Shown: positions 52,620-61,374, numbered from the stretch's first letter. The stretch: 64,000 nt of DNA from Citricoccus sp. SGAir0253 (GCF_005877055.1 NZ_CP039424.1:248001-312000), one strand, 5' to 3'. Numbers and translations are program-made. Notes: generated from the sequence alone by a model not told the origin.

Positions 52620-55421
52620 TCAGGACCGCTCGCGCACCGCGGAGCGCCGCCCGGCCCGTCCCGCCCCGGATGCTCCGGCGCCGGTCCGGTGGTGGCGCAC
52701 GCGCTTGTGGATCCCGTCCGCGAGGAGCACGGCGGGCACCGCGGCCAGCGCGACGGCCAGCCCGGCCGGGGGCGGCGGGGCGTGGCCGAGCGCTGCGGCC
52801 AGCGGGCCTGGGAACAGGAACCCGAGCAGCAGCACGAGCTCGGCGGCCACGGCCCACAGCAGCATCCGGTTGTCGCCCCAGCCCAGCCGCCACGCCGGGC
52901 GGGTGGCGCTGCGGCAGCCGAAGGCGTTGGCCATCTGGGCCAGCACCACGGTGGTGAACGCGGCGCCGGAGGCCAGGGCCACGAGTGCCGGCTCGGGCAC
53001 CTGGCCCCAGCGCCAGCCCCCGCCCCACAGCACCGCGGCGAAGGCCCCCATCTCGAACACCGCCTGGACGGGGCCGAGCACCCCGAACACGCGCACCAGC
53101 AGGGCCCCGTCCAGCAGGTGCCGCCGCTCCGGGGGCCGGCGCAGCACGTCCTTCCCGGGCCGCTCGGCACCGAGGGCCAGCGCGGGCAGCAGGTCCGTGC
53201 CGATGTCCAGGGCGAGCACCTGCAGCACTCCGAGGGCCAGCGGGACGTTGCCGCCGGACAGGGCCCACACCACGAACGGCGTCAGCTCCGCCACGTTGTC
53301 CGTGAGGTGGTAGGTCAGGAACCGGCGGATGTTGGTGTAGGTGGCCCGGCCCTGCTCCACGGCGGCGATGATGGTGGAGAAGTCGTCGTCCAGCAGGACG
53401 AGGTCGGCGGCCTCGCGGGCCACGTCCGTGCCGGAGGCGCCCATCGCCACCCCGATGTCCGCCTCGTTCAGCGCCGGCCCGTCGTTGACGCCGTCCCCGG
53501 TCATCGCCAGCACGTGCCCGCGCCGCTGCAGGGCCCGGGCGATCGCCAGCTTCTGCTCGGGGGAGACCCGGCTGACCACCACCCCGTCCCGGTCCACGAG
53601 CTCGCCGAGCGCCGCCTCGTCCGCCGGCAGGTCCCGGCCCTCGATGACGACCGGCTCGCCCAGCGCGAGCCCGGTCTGCCGGGCGATCGCCGCGGCCGTG
53701 GCCGGGTGGTCGCCCGTGATCATGGCGACACGGATCCCGGCCTCCCGGGCCTGCCGCAGCGCCCCGGGCACGCCGTCCCGCGGCGGGTCCTGCAGGCCCA
53801 CGAGCCCGAGGAGCTCCAGCCCGGTCTCGAGCTCGTCCGGGGTCGTCGATGGAGCCGTCGACGGGGCGCCCGGCGCCAGGTCCCGGCGGGCCACCGCGAG
53901 CACGCGCAGCCCGCGGGCGGCCATGCCCACCACGGCCGCGTGCGCCTGCTCCGCCAGCGCGCGGTCCCGGCAGCGGGCCAGCACGCTCTCCGGGGCGCCC
54001 TTGACCAGCAGCTCGTCCCCCACGACGACCGACTCCCGGCGCCGGGCCGGGTCGAAGGCGTACCGGCGCGCGACGGCCGGCTCCGCGAGGGCCGGTGGGG
54101 TGCCGTGCCGCTCCCGCGCGGTGGCGCCGGTCGGCCCGGCGCCCACGCCCGCGTCCCGGCCGGAGGCCGCGCCCGCGGCATACGGGGCCAGCCGGTGCGC
54201 CGCGGCGTCGAGGGCGGCCTCCATGGGGTCCCCCTCGGCCACCCAGTCCGCCGGGTCGCCGCCCTCCGCGCCCACGCCCTCCACCGCCGAGCCCGCAGGA
54301 CCGGCACCCTCCCCGCCCGGATGCCGGCCGGCGTCGTGCCGGTGGATCCGCCCGCGGGAGGCGGCCCGGCCCGCCCACGCCGTCAGCGCGGCCCGCGCGA
54401 GCGCGGCCGGCGGACCCTCGGCGGTGCCCTCGGGGGAGTAGCCCTCGCCGTCGAGCCCGACGCCGCCCTCCGGTGTCCACACCTCCACCACGTTCATCCG
54501 GTTCTGGGTCAGGGTGCCGGTCTTGTCCGTGCAGATGAACGTGGTGGACCCGAGCGTCTCCACGGCCTGCAGGTTGCGCACCAGGGCGTTGCGCCCGGCC
54601 ATCCGCTGCGCGCCCATCGCCAGGGACAGGGTCACGGTCGGCAGCAGCCCCTCCGGGATCATGGCCACGGCCACCCCGATGGCGAACAGGAACGCGTCCC
54701 GCAGCGGCGTGCCGATCGCGATCGAGACCAGGCAGAAGGCCACGCCCAGGCCCAGGGCCACGGCCGAGAGGATCCGCACGATCCGCCGCAGCTCGCGCTG
54801 CAGCGGGGTGGGCGGGGGCTGCACCTCGGCCGTGAGGGAGGCGATCGCCGCCAGCCGGGTGCGGGCGCCGGTGGCGGTGACCTCGGCCCGGGCGTCGCCG
54901 TTGGCCAGGAAGGTCCCGCCGAAGCCGTCGTCACCGGGGGTCTTGGGGACCGGCTCGCTCTCGCCGGTGAGCATGGACTCGTCCACGGTGCACGTGTCCG
55001 TCTCCACGAACCGCGCGTCGGCGGGCAGGCGGTCCCCGGCGGTGAGCACCACCACGTCCCCCGGCACGATCTCGGCGGCGTCCACGCGCACGGTCCGCCC
55101 GTCGCGCACCACGGCCACCTGGGTGGGCAGCAGCTCGCGCAGCCGCGCCGCGGCGTGGGCGGCCCGTTCCTCCTGGGCGAAGGCGAAGATCCCGTTGACG
55201 ACCACGACCGCCACCACGGCCACCGCGAGCTGCGGCATGCCCGCCACGAGCGCCAGCACCGCGGCTCCCCACAGCAGGAGGGCGAAGAAGTGGGTGAACT
55301 GGCCGGCGAAGCGCCGCCACGCGGGCACCTGGCGGACACGCGGGAGCTCGTTCCGGCCGGTCTCGGCCTGCACCCGGCGGGCCTCGGCGGTGCTCAGTCC
55401 CCGCGTCTCGGTGCCCGGCAC
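52620..55421 (-). CDS. Cation-transporting P-type ATPase (P2/Ca2+ type)
   Basis: About 933 residues. Actuator domain TGESEPVPKTPGDDG, M4 motif AMIPEGLLPTVTLSLAMG, phosphorylation site FICTDKTGTLTQNRMNVV, nucleotide domain KGAPESVL, hinge MTGDGVNDGPALNEADIGVAM and C-terminal membrane helices with TDLLPALALG, as in SERCA/PMR1-like P2 ATPases. The nucleotide domain carries a ~100-residue Ala/Gly/Arg-rich insertion. Probably exports Ca2+ or another divalent or monovalent cation; metal specificity is not certain. Start taken as GTG 55421 behind GGAGGAG; GTG upstream near 55442 is possible. Confidence 0.87.
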   Translation of the reverse strand: MPGTETRGLSTAEARRVQAETGRNELPRVRQVPAWRRFAGQFTHFFALLLWGAAVLALVAGMPQLAVAVVAVVVVNGIFAFAQEERAAHAAARLRELLPTQVAVVRDGRTVRVDAAEIVPGDVVVLTAGDRLPADARFVETDTCTVDESMLTGESEPVPKTPGDDGFGGTFLANGDARAEVTATGARTRLAAIASLTAEVQPPPTPLQRELRRIVRILSAVALGLGVAFCLVSIAIGTPLRDAFLFAIGVAVAMIPEGLLPTVTLSLAMGAQRMAGRNALVRNLQAVETLGSTTFICTDKTGTLTQNRMNVVEVWTPEGGVGLDGEGYSPEGTAEGPPAALARAALTAWAGRAASRGRIHRHDAGRHPGGEGAGPAGSAVEGVGAEGGDPADWVAEGDPMEAALDAAAHRLAPYAAGAASGRDAGVGAGPTGATARERHGTPPALAEPAVARRYAFDPARRRESVVVGDELLVKGAPESVLARCRDRALAEQAHAAVVGMAARGLRVLAVARRDLAPGAPSTAPSTTPDELETGLELLGLVGLQDPPRDGVPGALRQAREAGIRVAMITGDHPATAAAIARQTGLALGEPVVIEGRDLPADEAALGELVDRDGVVVSRVSPEQKLAIARALQRRGHVLAMTGDGVNDGPALNEADIGVAMGASGTDVAREAADLVLLDDDFSTIIAAVEQGRATYTNIRRFLTYHLTDNVAELTPFVVWALSGGNVPLALGVLQVLALDIGTDLLPALALGAERPGKDVLRRPPERRHLLDGALLVRVFGVLGPVQAVFEMGAFAAVLWGGGWRWGQVPEPALVALASGAAFTTVVLAQMANAFGCRSATRPAWRLGWGDNRMLLWAVAAELVLLLGFLFPGPLAAALGHAPPPPAGLAVALAAVPAVLLADGIHKRVRHHRTGAGASGAGRAGRRSAVRERS

Positions 55422-55661
55422 CTGCTCATCGCTCCTCCACACCCGGGCCCGACGCCGGCCACGGCTGCCCCACAGTCTGCGGCGGACGGCGCGGGGCGAG
55501 GAAGGGTTCGCGACCCGGGGACGGGCCGGGGCGTGGCCGGCGCCCGGGCCGGGCGGGTGCCGCGCCCCCGGCATCCCCTGCCGGGGCCGGGCGGGGTGGA
55601 TTCCGGGGCGGGTGGGTGCCGGATGCTTCCCGGACCGGGGACGCCGCCCCACAATGCTGGC

Positions 55662-56762
55662 ATGCGTCGGCGTCGGGGCGTCATCGCAGTCCTGCTCCTC
55701 GCCCTCACCGCCTGCGGGGCGGTCGAGGCGCCCGACGGCGGTGCGACCGGACCGGCGCCGCGCTCCAGCACCACGGCCCCCGGCCCCGAGGGCGGCTCCT
55801 CCGGCATGCCGGGCGGCGAGGGCGACGGCGGTGCGCCGGGAGTGGGGCCGGGCTCCACTGCCGGGCCGGGACTGCCCTTCGAGGGCCCGGTCCCCCCGGG
55901 GGCAGGCCCCGGGGGCCGCCCCGGCGCCACGGTCTACCGGCGCAGCACGCCGCGGCGGGTGTGCGCCTCGCTCGGGGCGGCCCGGCCGCTCGAGCTGAGC
56001 ACCACCGACCCGGCCGAGGCGTGGCTGCTCCGTGACTGGGACGCGTGCCTGCGCACGGACACCACTCCGGCCTACACGTGGCTGCGGAACCGGACGACCG
56101 CGGTGTGGTCCCTACCGGGTTCGCCGTGGGCGGTGGTCCAGCAGCACAGCCCGGGCCGGGCGCGTCCCGGGGTGCTGCGGTCCGGCGTCCTGCACCGCGC
56201 GTCGGCGGACTGGACGGGCTCGCCCGGTGCCGCGGCGTTCGTGCACCCGGGGGAGTCGGTGTGGATCGCCGCCGACCCGGACCGCGTGCGGTGGCGGGCG
56301 GACCTGCCCCTGACGCTGACGTGGTCGGCGGTCGGGGTGATGATGGACCGGGTCGAGGGCCGGGGCAGCGCGGTGATGGCCGAGTTCCTGCGGCGGCGCG
56401 AGTCCGGCCCCGGCGTCGCGACCACGTGCGCGGCGGGGTTCTACGCGTACGTCCGGGCCCGCGACGCCCGGGACCGGGAGGACCTGGCCGCCGCGGACCC
56501 GGGAGTCGTGGTGCACGAGGGCTTCGAGGCCCTGTCCCGCGGGTCCCCCTGCGCCGAGGCCGCGGCCGGGCTGGACCTGGACGTCGGCGGGCGCCGGACG
56601 ACCGTCCTGGACGAGGTCATCCGGGCCGTCGCGGGCTCCGGGGCCGCCCTGGACCGGATCCGGGCCGACGTCGGGCCCTACCGGCGGGCCCGGGACCTCG
56701 CCGGACTGCGCCTGGGGACGGTGGACGGCCCGACGCCGCGGGCCACCTCCCCGGGGGACTGA
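55662..56762 (+). CDS. Putative lipoprotein, hypothetical
   Basis: 366 residues. Lipoprotein signal MRRRRGVIAVLLLALTACG (lipobox LTAC), a Pro/Gly/Ser-rich linker (~22-85), then a soluble domain (RVCASLGAARPLELSTTDPA; AYTWLRNRTTAVWSLPGSP; VVVHEGFEALSRGSPCAEAA) with two or more Cys. No known family recognised. ATG 55662, no strong SD. Divergent from the P-type ATPase and convergent with the TauE exporter. Confidence 0.7.
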   Translation: MRRRRGVIAVLLLALTACGAVEAPDGGATGPAPRSSTTAPGPEGGSSGMPGGEGDGGAPGVGPGSTAGPGLPFEGPVPPGAGPGGRPGATVYRRSTPRRVCASLGAARPLELSTTDPAEAWLLRDWDACLRTDTTPAYTWLRNRTTAVWSLPGSPWAVVQQHSPGRARPGVLRSGVLHRASADWTGSPGAAAFVHPGESVWIAADPDRVRWRADLPLTLTWSAVGVMMDRVEGRGSAVMAEFLRRRESGPGVATTCAAGFYAYVRARDARDREDLAAADPGVVVHEGFEALSRGSPCAEAAAGLDLDVGGRRTTVLDEVIRAVAGSGAALDRIRADVGPYRRARDLAGLRLGTVDGPTPRATSPGD

Positions 56763-56780
56763 GGGGGTGGCCCGCGGTGG

Positions 56781-56798
56781 CCCGGACGGCGGTCCGGG
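56781..56798. terminator. Weak hairpin between convergent genes
   Basis: CCCGGAC-GGCG-GTCCGGG. Perfect 7-bp stem, consistent with a short terminator between the lipoprotein and tauE genes. Confidence 0.45.
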
Positions 56799-56831
56799 CG
56801 GTGGTCCGGACAGGGGTCGGAGACCCGGTGC

Positions 56832-57728
56832 TCAGACGCTCTCGAGGACGGGCGTCCGCTGCCGTGCCCGGTGCATCGGGCAGGAACGGACCACGTAGCG
56901 GCACAGCAGCACGGCCGCCACGGCGGCCCCGCCCACCACGCCCACGATCGGGCCGGCCGGGGACGGCAGCTCCTGGACGAGGACGAACACGCCCATGGCC
57001 AGGACGAAGAAGCCGAAGCCCTCGCGCAGGGCGGCCTCGGGGATGATGCCGGTCAGCCTCGCGCCGACCAGCGAGCCGAGGATCGCGGCCACGGTCACCC
57101 CGGCCACGAGGCCCCAATCGAGCTGGACGCTCGTGAGGTAGCCGCCGAGGCCGGCGAAGGACTTCATGGCGATCACCACGAGCGAGGTCCCGACGGCGGC
57201 CGGCATGGACAGCCCGCCCAGCAGCACCAGCGCGGGGACCACCAGGAAGCCGCCGCCGGCGCCGACGAGCCCGGTGACCAGGCCGACGACGAGGCCCTCG
57301 AGGATGACCTTGACGACCGGCAGCTTCCGGGCGCCGTCGCCGTCCTCGCCGGGGGCGGCGGACTTCTTGCGGCCGCGGATCATGGCGGCGGCGGTGGCCA
57401 CCATCATCAGGGCGAAGGCGATCATCAGGATGGTGCCCGGGACGTGGCCGCCCAGCAGTCCGCCGCCGAACGCGCCGGCCATGCTGGCCCCGCCGAAGAC
57501 GAGGCCCGTGCGCCACTTCACCCGGCCCTTGCGGGCGTGGGAGATGACGCTGACCACCGAGGTGGTGCCGACCACGAACAGGGAGGCGGCGATCGCCTCC
57601 TTGGCGGGCAGCCCGGCCACGTAGGTGAGGATCGGGACGGTGAGGATCGAGCCCCCCCCGCCGAGCAGGCCGAGGGAGACCCCGATCAGCACCGAGAGGG
57701 CGAGGGTGACGATGAGCGTGACGGTCAT
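56832..57728 (-). CDS. tauE: TauE/SafE family sulfite exporter
   Basis: 298 residues, eight or nine membrane helices with two TauE repeats: GLLGGGGSILTVPILTYVAG and VGAGGGFLVVPALVLLGGLS, plus the AGRxxW-less linker GRKKSAAPGEDGDGARKLP. Members export sulfite, thiosulfate or other sulfur oxyanions. It is translationally coupled (ATGA) to the rhodanese upstream and under the CstR-like operators at 58363-58399, so it would remove sulfite made by the persulfide dioxygenase. Confidence 0.9.
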   Translation of the reverse strand: MTVTLIVTLALSVLIGVSLGLLGGGGSILTVPILTYVAGLPAKEAIAASLFVVGTTSVVSVISHARKGRVKWRTGLVFGGASMAGAFGGGLLGGHVPGTILMIAFALMMVATAAAMIRGRKKSAAPGEDGDGARKLPVVKVILEGLVVGLVTGLVGAGGGFLVVPALVLLGGLSMPAAVGTSLVVIAMKSFAGLGGYLTSVQLDWGLVAGVTVAAILGSLVGARLTGIIPEAALREGFGFFVLAMGVFVLVQELPSPAGPIVGVVGGAAVAAVLLCRYVVRSCPMHRARQRTPVLESV

Positions 57729-58351
57729 GGCCGGGGGAGCTGCTCGATGGCCGCGCGGCCGGTGGGCTCGGAGGCCGACTTGTTCCACGGCATCCTGGAC
57801 AGCACGTTGCCCATGGCACAGGTGTTCGTGGCGGCCGAGAAGCTCAGCCCGGCGCCGATGGCACCGGCGAGCATGCTCACCTTCGGGGAGACGAGCTTGC
57901 CGCCCACGAGGCCGGCCAGCACGAGGGAGCCGGCGGCCATGCGGACCTGGCGCTCGAGGGACCAGCGCTGGGCGCCGCGCACGACCTCGCCGCCGGCGGC
58001 CTCGAAGGCCGGCACGCCGCCGGTGAGGACCACGGCGTTCTCCAGGCCGGCGGTGTTCAGCCGGGTGCGGGCCTGGCCGGCGCGGACGCCGGACTGGCAG
58101 ACGAGCACCACGTGGCGGCCGAGGCGCTCGGCGAGCTCGTCCGCGTGCTCCGACAGCAGCGGCAGCGGGACGTTGTAGGAGCCCTTGATGTGCATGCCCT
58201 CGAACTCCGCGGCGGAGCGCACGTCCAGCACGATGAGGTCATCGTGGCGGTCGATCCACTCACGCAGGGTCTGGGCGTCGACGTCGGTCAGGGCGGGGGC
58301 GGTGGGGGTGGTCAAGAGGCTTCTCTTCCGTTCGTCCGGATATGACTCCAT
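57725..58351 (-). CDS. Rhodanese-domain protein with C-terminal membrane (DUF2892-like) region
   Basis: About 208 residues. N-terminal rhodanese domain (~25-120) with active-site Cys in VLVCQSGVRAGQARTRL, a sulfurtransferase. C-terminal part ERQVRMAAGSLVLAGLVGGK and MLAGAIGAGLSFSAATNTCA with two hydrophobic helices resembling DUF2892, often joined to rhodaneses. Start uncertain: ATG 58351 has no SD but sits about 2 bases after the expected start site of a TATATG -10 (minus strand, 58360-58365), so it could be leaderless; TTG 58315 has an SD-like AAGAGAAG. First gene of the rhodanese-tauE operon. Confidence 0.82.
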   Translation of the reverse strand: MESYPDERKRSLLTTPTAPALTDVDAQTLREWIDRHDDLIVLDVRSAAEFEGMHIKGSYNVPLPLLSEHADELAERLGRHVVLVCQSGVRAGQARTRLNTAGLENAVVLTGGVPAFEAAGGEVVRGAQRWSLERQVRMAAGSLVLAGLVGGKLVSPKVSMLAGAIGAGLSFSAATNTCAMGNVLSRMPWNKSASEPTGRAAIEQLPRP

Positions 58352-58362
58352 GAGTCTGCCAT

Positions 58363-58399
58363 ATACCCATGGGGGTATGCAACACACCCCGGGGGGTAT
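58363..58399. promoter_or_regulatory. Two CstR-like operators between rhodanese and cstR
   Basis: ATACCCATGGGGGTAT (58363-58378) and ACACCCCGGGGGGTAT (58384-58399), both close to ATACCCCNNGGGGTAT, the CsoR/CstR-type operator. The second overlaps the -10 (TAGAAT, 58399-58404) of cstR and the first the -10 (TATATG) of the rhodanese operon, so one repressor would silence both divergent operons. Confidence 0.8.
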
Positions 58400-58449
58400 A
58401 GAATGGAGGCAACCGAGATCCCCCGCCGCATCCCCGAGGAGCCCCCCCC

Positions 58450-58707
58450 ATGGAACTCGACGCCACCGAGCTCAAGCCCGTCGTCAACCGGCTCAAGCGA
58501 GCCCAGGGCCAGCTGGCCGCCGTCACCCGCATGCTGGAGGAGGGCCGCGACTGCAAGGACGTGGTCACCCAGCTCGCCGCGGTCTCCAAGGCGCTGGACC
58601 GGGCCGGCTTCGCCATCATCGCCTCCGGCCTGGAGCAGTGCCTCGCCAAGGAGGACGGCTCCATGGACAAGGCGGACATGGAGAAGCTCTTCCTGTCCCT
58701 GGCCTGA
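58450..58707 (+). CDS. cstR: CsoR/CstR family repressor, probable persulfide sensor
   Basis: 85 residues, small all-helical repressor: VVNRLKRAQGQLAAVTRMLE, Cys in GRDCKDVVTQLAAVSKALDR, Cys in ASGLEQCLAKED. Copper-sensing CsoR uses Cys-His-Cys; here both Cys are present but the His four residues before the second Cys is absent (the site reads ASGLEQC), as in CstR, which responds to persulfides and polysulfides. SD GAGGAG before ATG 58450. Next to two operator copies and flanked by sulfur-detoxification genes, which supports CstR. Confidence 0.85.
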   Translation: MELDATELKPVVNRLKRAQGQLAAVTRMLEEGRDCKDVVTQLAAVSKALDRAGFAIIASGLEQCLAKEDGSMDKADMEKLFLSLA

Positions 58708-58738
58708 TCCGCCCGGCCCGCCGGCCGCCCCCCTCCCC

Positions 58739-58792
58739 ACGCCGAAGGCCCCCGGTGCATCGAACCGTCGATGCACCGGGGGCCTTCGGCGT
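58739..58792. terminator. Bidirectional terminator
   Basis: Perfect 24-25-bp stem (58739-58763 with 58768-58792), loop ACCG, between convergent cstR and the persulfide dioxygenase gene. Confidence 0.88.
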
Positions 58793-58798
58793 TCCCCG

Positions 58799-60238
58799 TC
58801 AGGCGTTCGCCGGCTCCTGCGCCTGCGCGGAGGTCTCCGGCTGGACGCCGTTGCGGGCGGCCCACAGGGACCAGGCGCTGTAGCTGCCGTCGAGCTCGAC
58901 GACGTCGTGCCCGGCGCGGCGCAGGGCGCTCGCGGCCACCGAATTGCGCACCCCGGACTGGCAGTACGTCACGATGGTGCCCTCGCTGGGCAGCTGGTCC
59001 TGGTGCCACAGGACGCGGCCGGCGCTGAGCTGGCGCGAGCCGGGGACGTGGCCCTCGCTGTGCTCGGTCTTGTTGCGCACGTCCAGGACCAGGGCGGCGT
59101 CGAAGCCCTCGAGCTCCTCCGGCTGGATGACCCGGGGCGTGGTGATCGGCAGGCCCTGGATCGACGTCACGTAGCCGGCGACCTGGTCGATGCCCACGCG
59201 CACCAGGTGGTCCCAGAACTCCTGGGCCTGCTCCTGGTCCTGCGCGAGCAGCACGAGCGGGCGGCCGTCCTTCTCCGGGTCGTAGGCCCAGCCGCCGTAG
59301 GTGGCCATCTTGCCCGGGGCCGGGATGCTGATCGAGCCGGCGACGGTGCCGGCGTGGACCTCGTCCACGGGGCGGGTGTCCACGAAGGTGACCCTGTCCT
59401 GCTCGAGGTCGCGGGCGACGTCGTCGATCGCCAGCTCCGGCAGCGGGGCGCGGTCGCCCATGACGGCCGGGCCGTCCCGGTTCTCGCGCTTCATGCGGCC
59501 GAAGTAGGCGTGGGCGTCCGGCTGGCCGTCCAGCAGCTCGTCCACGAAGCCCTGCTCGTCGTCGTTGGCGAGGTACGTCCCCCACCAGGAGTAGAGGCGC
59601 TCGTAGCCGACGGTGGAGGACGGGATGGCGCCGAGGGCCTTGCCGCAGGCGCTGCCCGAGCCGTGGGCCGGGTAGACCTGGACGTGGTCCGGCAGGGTCA
59701 GGAACTTCTCCTTGAGGCTGCGGAACAGGTCCTTGGCGCCGCCGAAGCGGGTGTCCACGCCGCCGGCGGCCTCGTCCAGCAGGTCCGGGCGGCCGAGGTC
59801 GCCGGAGAAGACGAAGTCACCGGTCAGCATGTAGCCCGGCTTGTCGCTGAAGGCCCCGTCCGTGACGAGGAAGGACAGGTGCTCGGGGGTGTGGCCGGGG
59901 GTGTGGACGGCCTGGACCGTGATGTTGCCGATCGTGATCGTGTCGCCGTCGTGGAGCAGGTTGGCCTCGAAGCCGTAGGTCCAGTCGGGGCCGCCCTCGC
60001 CGGAGACGTACATCGCGGCGCCGGTCTTGGCGGCGAGCTCGCGGGTGCCGGAGAGGTAGTCGGCGTGGATGTGGGTCTCGGTGACCGCCACGATCTCCAT
60101 GCCGTTCTTGGCGGCCAGCTCCAGGTAGGGGGTGAGGTCGCGGCGGGCGTCCACCACCACGGCCGTGCCGTTCTTCTGGCAGCCGATGAAGTAGCTGGCC
60201 TGGGCGAGGTCCTCGTCGTAGATCCGTTCAAGCAGCAT
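58799..60238 (-). CDS. cstB: Persulfide dioxygenase-rhodanese fusion (CstB-like)
   Basis: 479 residues. Metallo-beta-lactamase fold: ETHIHADYLSGTRELAAKTG, VHTPGHTPEHLSFLV, GYMLTGDFVFSGDLGRPDLL and YPAHGSGSACG. The iron ligands HxHxD are present (HIHAD). Two rhodanese-like domains follow (~270-355 and ~375-465); the second carries an active Cys in IVTYCQSGVRNSVAASALRR, the first lacks it. Such fusions oxidise glutathione or bacillithiol persulfide to sulfite and can release thiosulfate. ATG 60238. Its promoter lies inside a cluster of CstR-type operators. Confidence 0.92.
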   Translation of the reverse strand: MLLERIYDEDLAQASYFIGCQKNGTAVVVDARRDLTPYLELAAKNGMEIVAVTETHIHADYLSGTRELAAKTGAAMYVSGEGGPDWTYGFEANLLHDGDTITIGNITVQAVHTPGHTPEHLSFLVTDGAFSDKPGYMLTGDFVFSGDLGRPDLLDEAAGGVDTRFGGAKDLFRSLKEKFLTLPDHVQVYPAHGSGSACGKALGAIPSSTVGYERLYSWWGTYLANDDEQGFVDELLDGQPDAHAYFGRMKRENRDGPAVMGDRAPLPELAIDDVARDLEQDRVTFVDTRPVDEVHAGTVAGSISIPAPGKMATYGGWAYDPEKDGRPLVLLAQDQEQAQEFWDHLVRVGIDQVAGYVTSIQGLPITTPRVIQPEELEGFDAALVLDVRNKTEHSEGHVPGSRQLSAGRVLWHQDQLPSEGTIVTYCQSGVRNSVAASALRRAGHDVVELDGSYSAWSLWAARNGVQPETSAQAQEPANA

Positions 60239-60262
60239 GGGGTCTCCTTCGTTGGGTTCCAG

Positions 60263-60336
60263 ATACCCCCGCGGGTATCCGTTCTGGGTCGAGAGTAATA
60301 CCTCTGGGGGTATGTCGCAAGTACCTCGGGGGGTAT
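60263..60336. promoter_or_regulatory. Three CstR-like operators in the cstB/small-protein divergent promoter
   Basis: ATACCCCCGCGGGTAT (60263-60278), ATACCTCTGGGGGTAT (60298-60313) and GTACCTCGGGGGGTAT (60321-60336). The second overlaps the likely cstB -10 (TATTAC on the minus strand). Confidence 0.8.
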
Positions 60337-60348
60337 CCCGGGATGCGG

Positions 60349-60354
60349 TATGCT
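60349..60354 (+). promoter_or_regulatory. -10 box of the small Cys-rich gene
   Basis: TATGCT; the CstR-like site 60364-60379 lies just at the expected transcription start. Confidence 0.45.
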
Positions 60355-60363
60355 GGTCAACAG

Positions 60364-60379
60364 ATACCCCCTGGGGTAT
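60364..60379. promoter_or_regulatory. CstR-like operator upstream of the small Cys-rich gene
   Basis: ATACCCCCTGGGGTAT, the best match to the consensus in this window. Confidence 0.8.
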
Positions 60380-60450
60380 ATTCCGGAAGGTGCCGACGGA
60401 CGTGTCCGGTCCACCTCCGACCCTATGACCGACGAGAAGGAGAACTCATC

Positions 60451-60666
60451 ATGTGCCAAGCGGTGACCTGCAGGAAGTGTGGCAGGACCACGTGGGCCGG
60501 CTGCGGCAACCACGTGGACCAGGTGATGCGCCGGGTGCCGGCGGCCGAGCGCTGCACGTGTGGGCAGCAGGGCGCGGCCCGCGCGGCCGACGCCCCGTCC
60601 GCCGGGGTGTCGGGTGGCGCCGGCGCGTCCGGTGGCGGCTGGCTCGGGCGGCTGTTCGGGCGCTGA
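60451..60666 (+). CDS. Small Cys-rich (zinc-ribbon-like) protein of the CstR regulon
   Basis: 71 residues. N-terminal CQAVTCRKCGRTTWAGCGNH then VDQVMRRVPAAERCTCGQQG: eight Cys plus a His in CxxxxCxxC and CxC patterns, then a Gly/Ala/Ser-rich tail ending in WLGRLFGR. Likely zinc or persulfide binding; biochemical function unknown. SD AGAAGGAG before ATG 60451. Divergent from cstB and controlled by the CstR-like site at 60364, so it is probably induced by reactive sulfur. Confidence 0.8.
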   Translation: MCQAVTCRKCGRTTWAGCGNHVDQVMRRVPAAERCTCGQQGAARAADAPSAGVSGGAGASGGGWLGRLFGR

Positions 60667-60672
60667 GGTGGC

Positions 60673-60731
60673 ACGGCGAAGGCCGGGCCCGCCCACGGGG
60701 GTGATCCGTGGGTGGGCCCGGCCTTCGCCGT
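60673..60731. terminator. Bidirectional terminator
   Basis: 26-bp stem (60673-60698 with 60706-60731) with one G-U pair and a 7-base loop, between the convergent Cys-rich gene and the F420-reductase-like gene. Confidence 0.85.
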
Positions 60732-60798
60732 CGCTGGGCGCGGGGTGCGCGGCTCGCACGCTGGGCGCGGGGTGCGCCGGGGTGCGAGTGGAGAGGTG

Positions 60799-61374
60799 TC
60801 AGGAGATGACGGCGAAGCCGCCCGTCCAGGAGACCTTCTCCGCCGCGGCCAGGGAGATCTGCAGGAAGCCGAGGGCCTCGAGCTCGCGGGCGCGCTTCAG
60901 GGCGCCGGCGTCGATCGCGCGCAGCCCGGAGGAGGTGACGACCTGGGCCAGGGTCTCCTTGGCCCGGGCGTCGTCCCCGGCGATGAGCACGGTGGTGGGG
61001 TCCTCGCCCACGGTGCCGGAGGCGAGGGTGCCCGCGAAGGTGGTGTTGAACGCCTTCAGGACCGCGGAGGACGGCAGGGCCGTGGCCAGCTCGGCGGCCG
61101 CCGAGGAGTCGGCGGGGACGGTCAGGGAGTCGAAGGTCTGGAAGTCGACCGGGTTGGTCAGGTCCACCACGACCTTGCCCGCGAGCTGCTCGCCGCGCTC
61201 GGCGACGATCCCTGCGAGCGCCGGGTAGGGGACCGCCAGGACGACGATGTCGCCGGTGACGGGCTTGTCGCCGTCGGAGCTGCCGAAGGACTCGACGGCG
61301 TGGCCGCCCTGGGCGAAGCGGGACGAGAGGGTCTGGCCCATGTTGCCGGTGCCGATGATGCTGATGCGTGCCAC
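60799..61374 (-). CDS. NADPH-dependent F420 reductase-like protein
   Basis: 191 residues with the Rossmann motif ISIIGTGNMGQTLSSRFA, then DIVVLAVPYPALAGIV, VVVDLTNPVDFQTFDS and VLKAFNTTFAGTL. Same family as the gene at 20637. GTG start at 61374 behind SD AGGAGAACACC. Divergent from the MarR regulator with two TTGT-N4-CAA motifs in the shared promoter region, so probably controlled by it. Confidence 0.8.
   Translation of the reverse strand: MARISIIGTGNMGQTLSSRFAQGGHAVESFGSSDGDKPVTGDIVVLAVPYPALAGIVAERGEQLAGKVVVDLTNPVDFQTFDSLTVPADSSAAAELATALPSSAVLKAFNTTFAGTLASGTVGEDPTTVLIAGDDARAKETLAQVVTSSGLRAIDAGALKRARELEALGFLQISLAAAEKVSWTGGFAVIS

Noticed and set aside
58450-58707. Copper-sensing CsoR
   Set aside because: The His of the Cys-His-Cys copper site is missing and the neighbours are sulfur genes; no copper exporter or chaperone is nearby.
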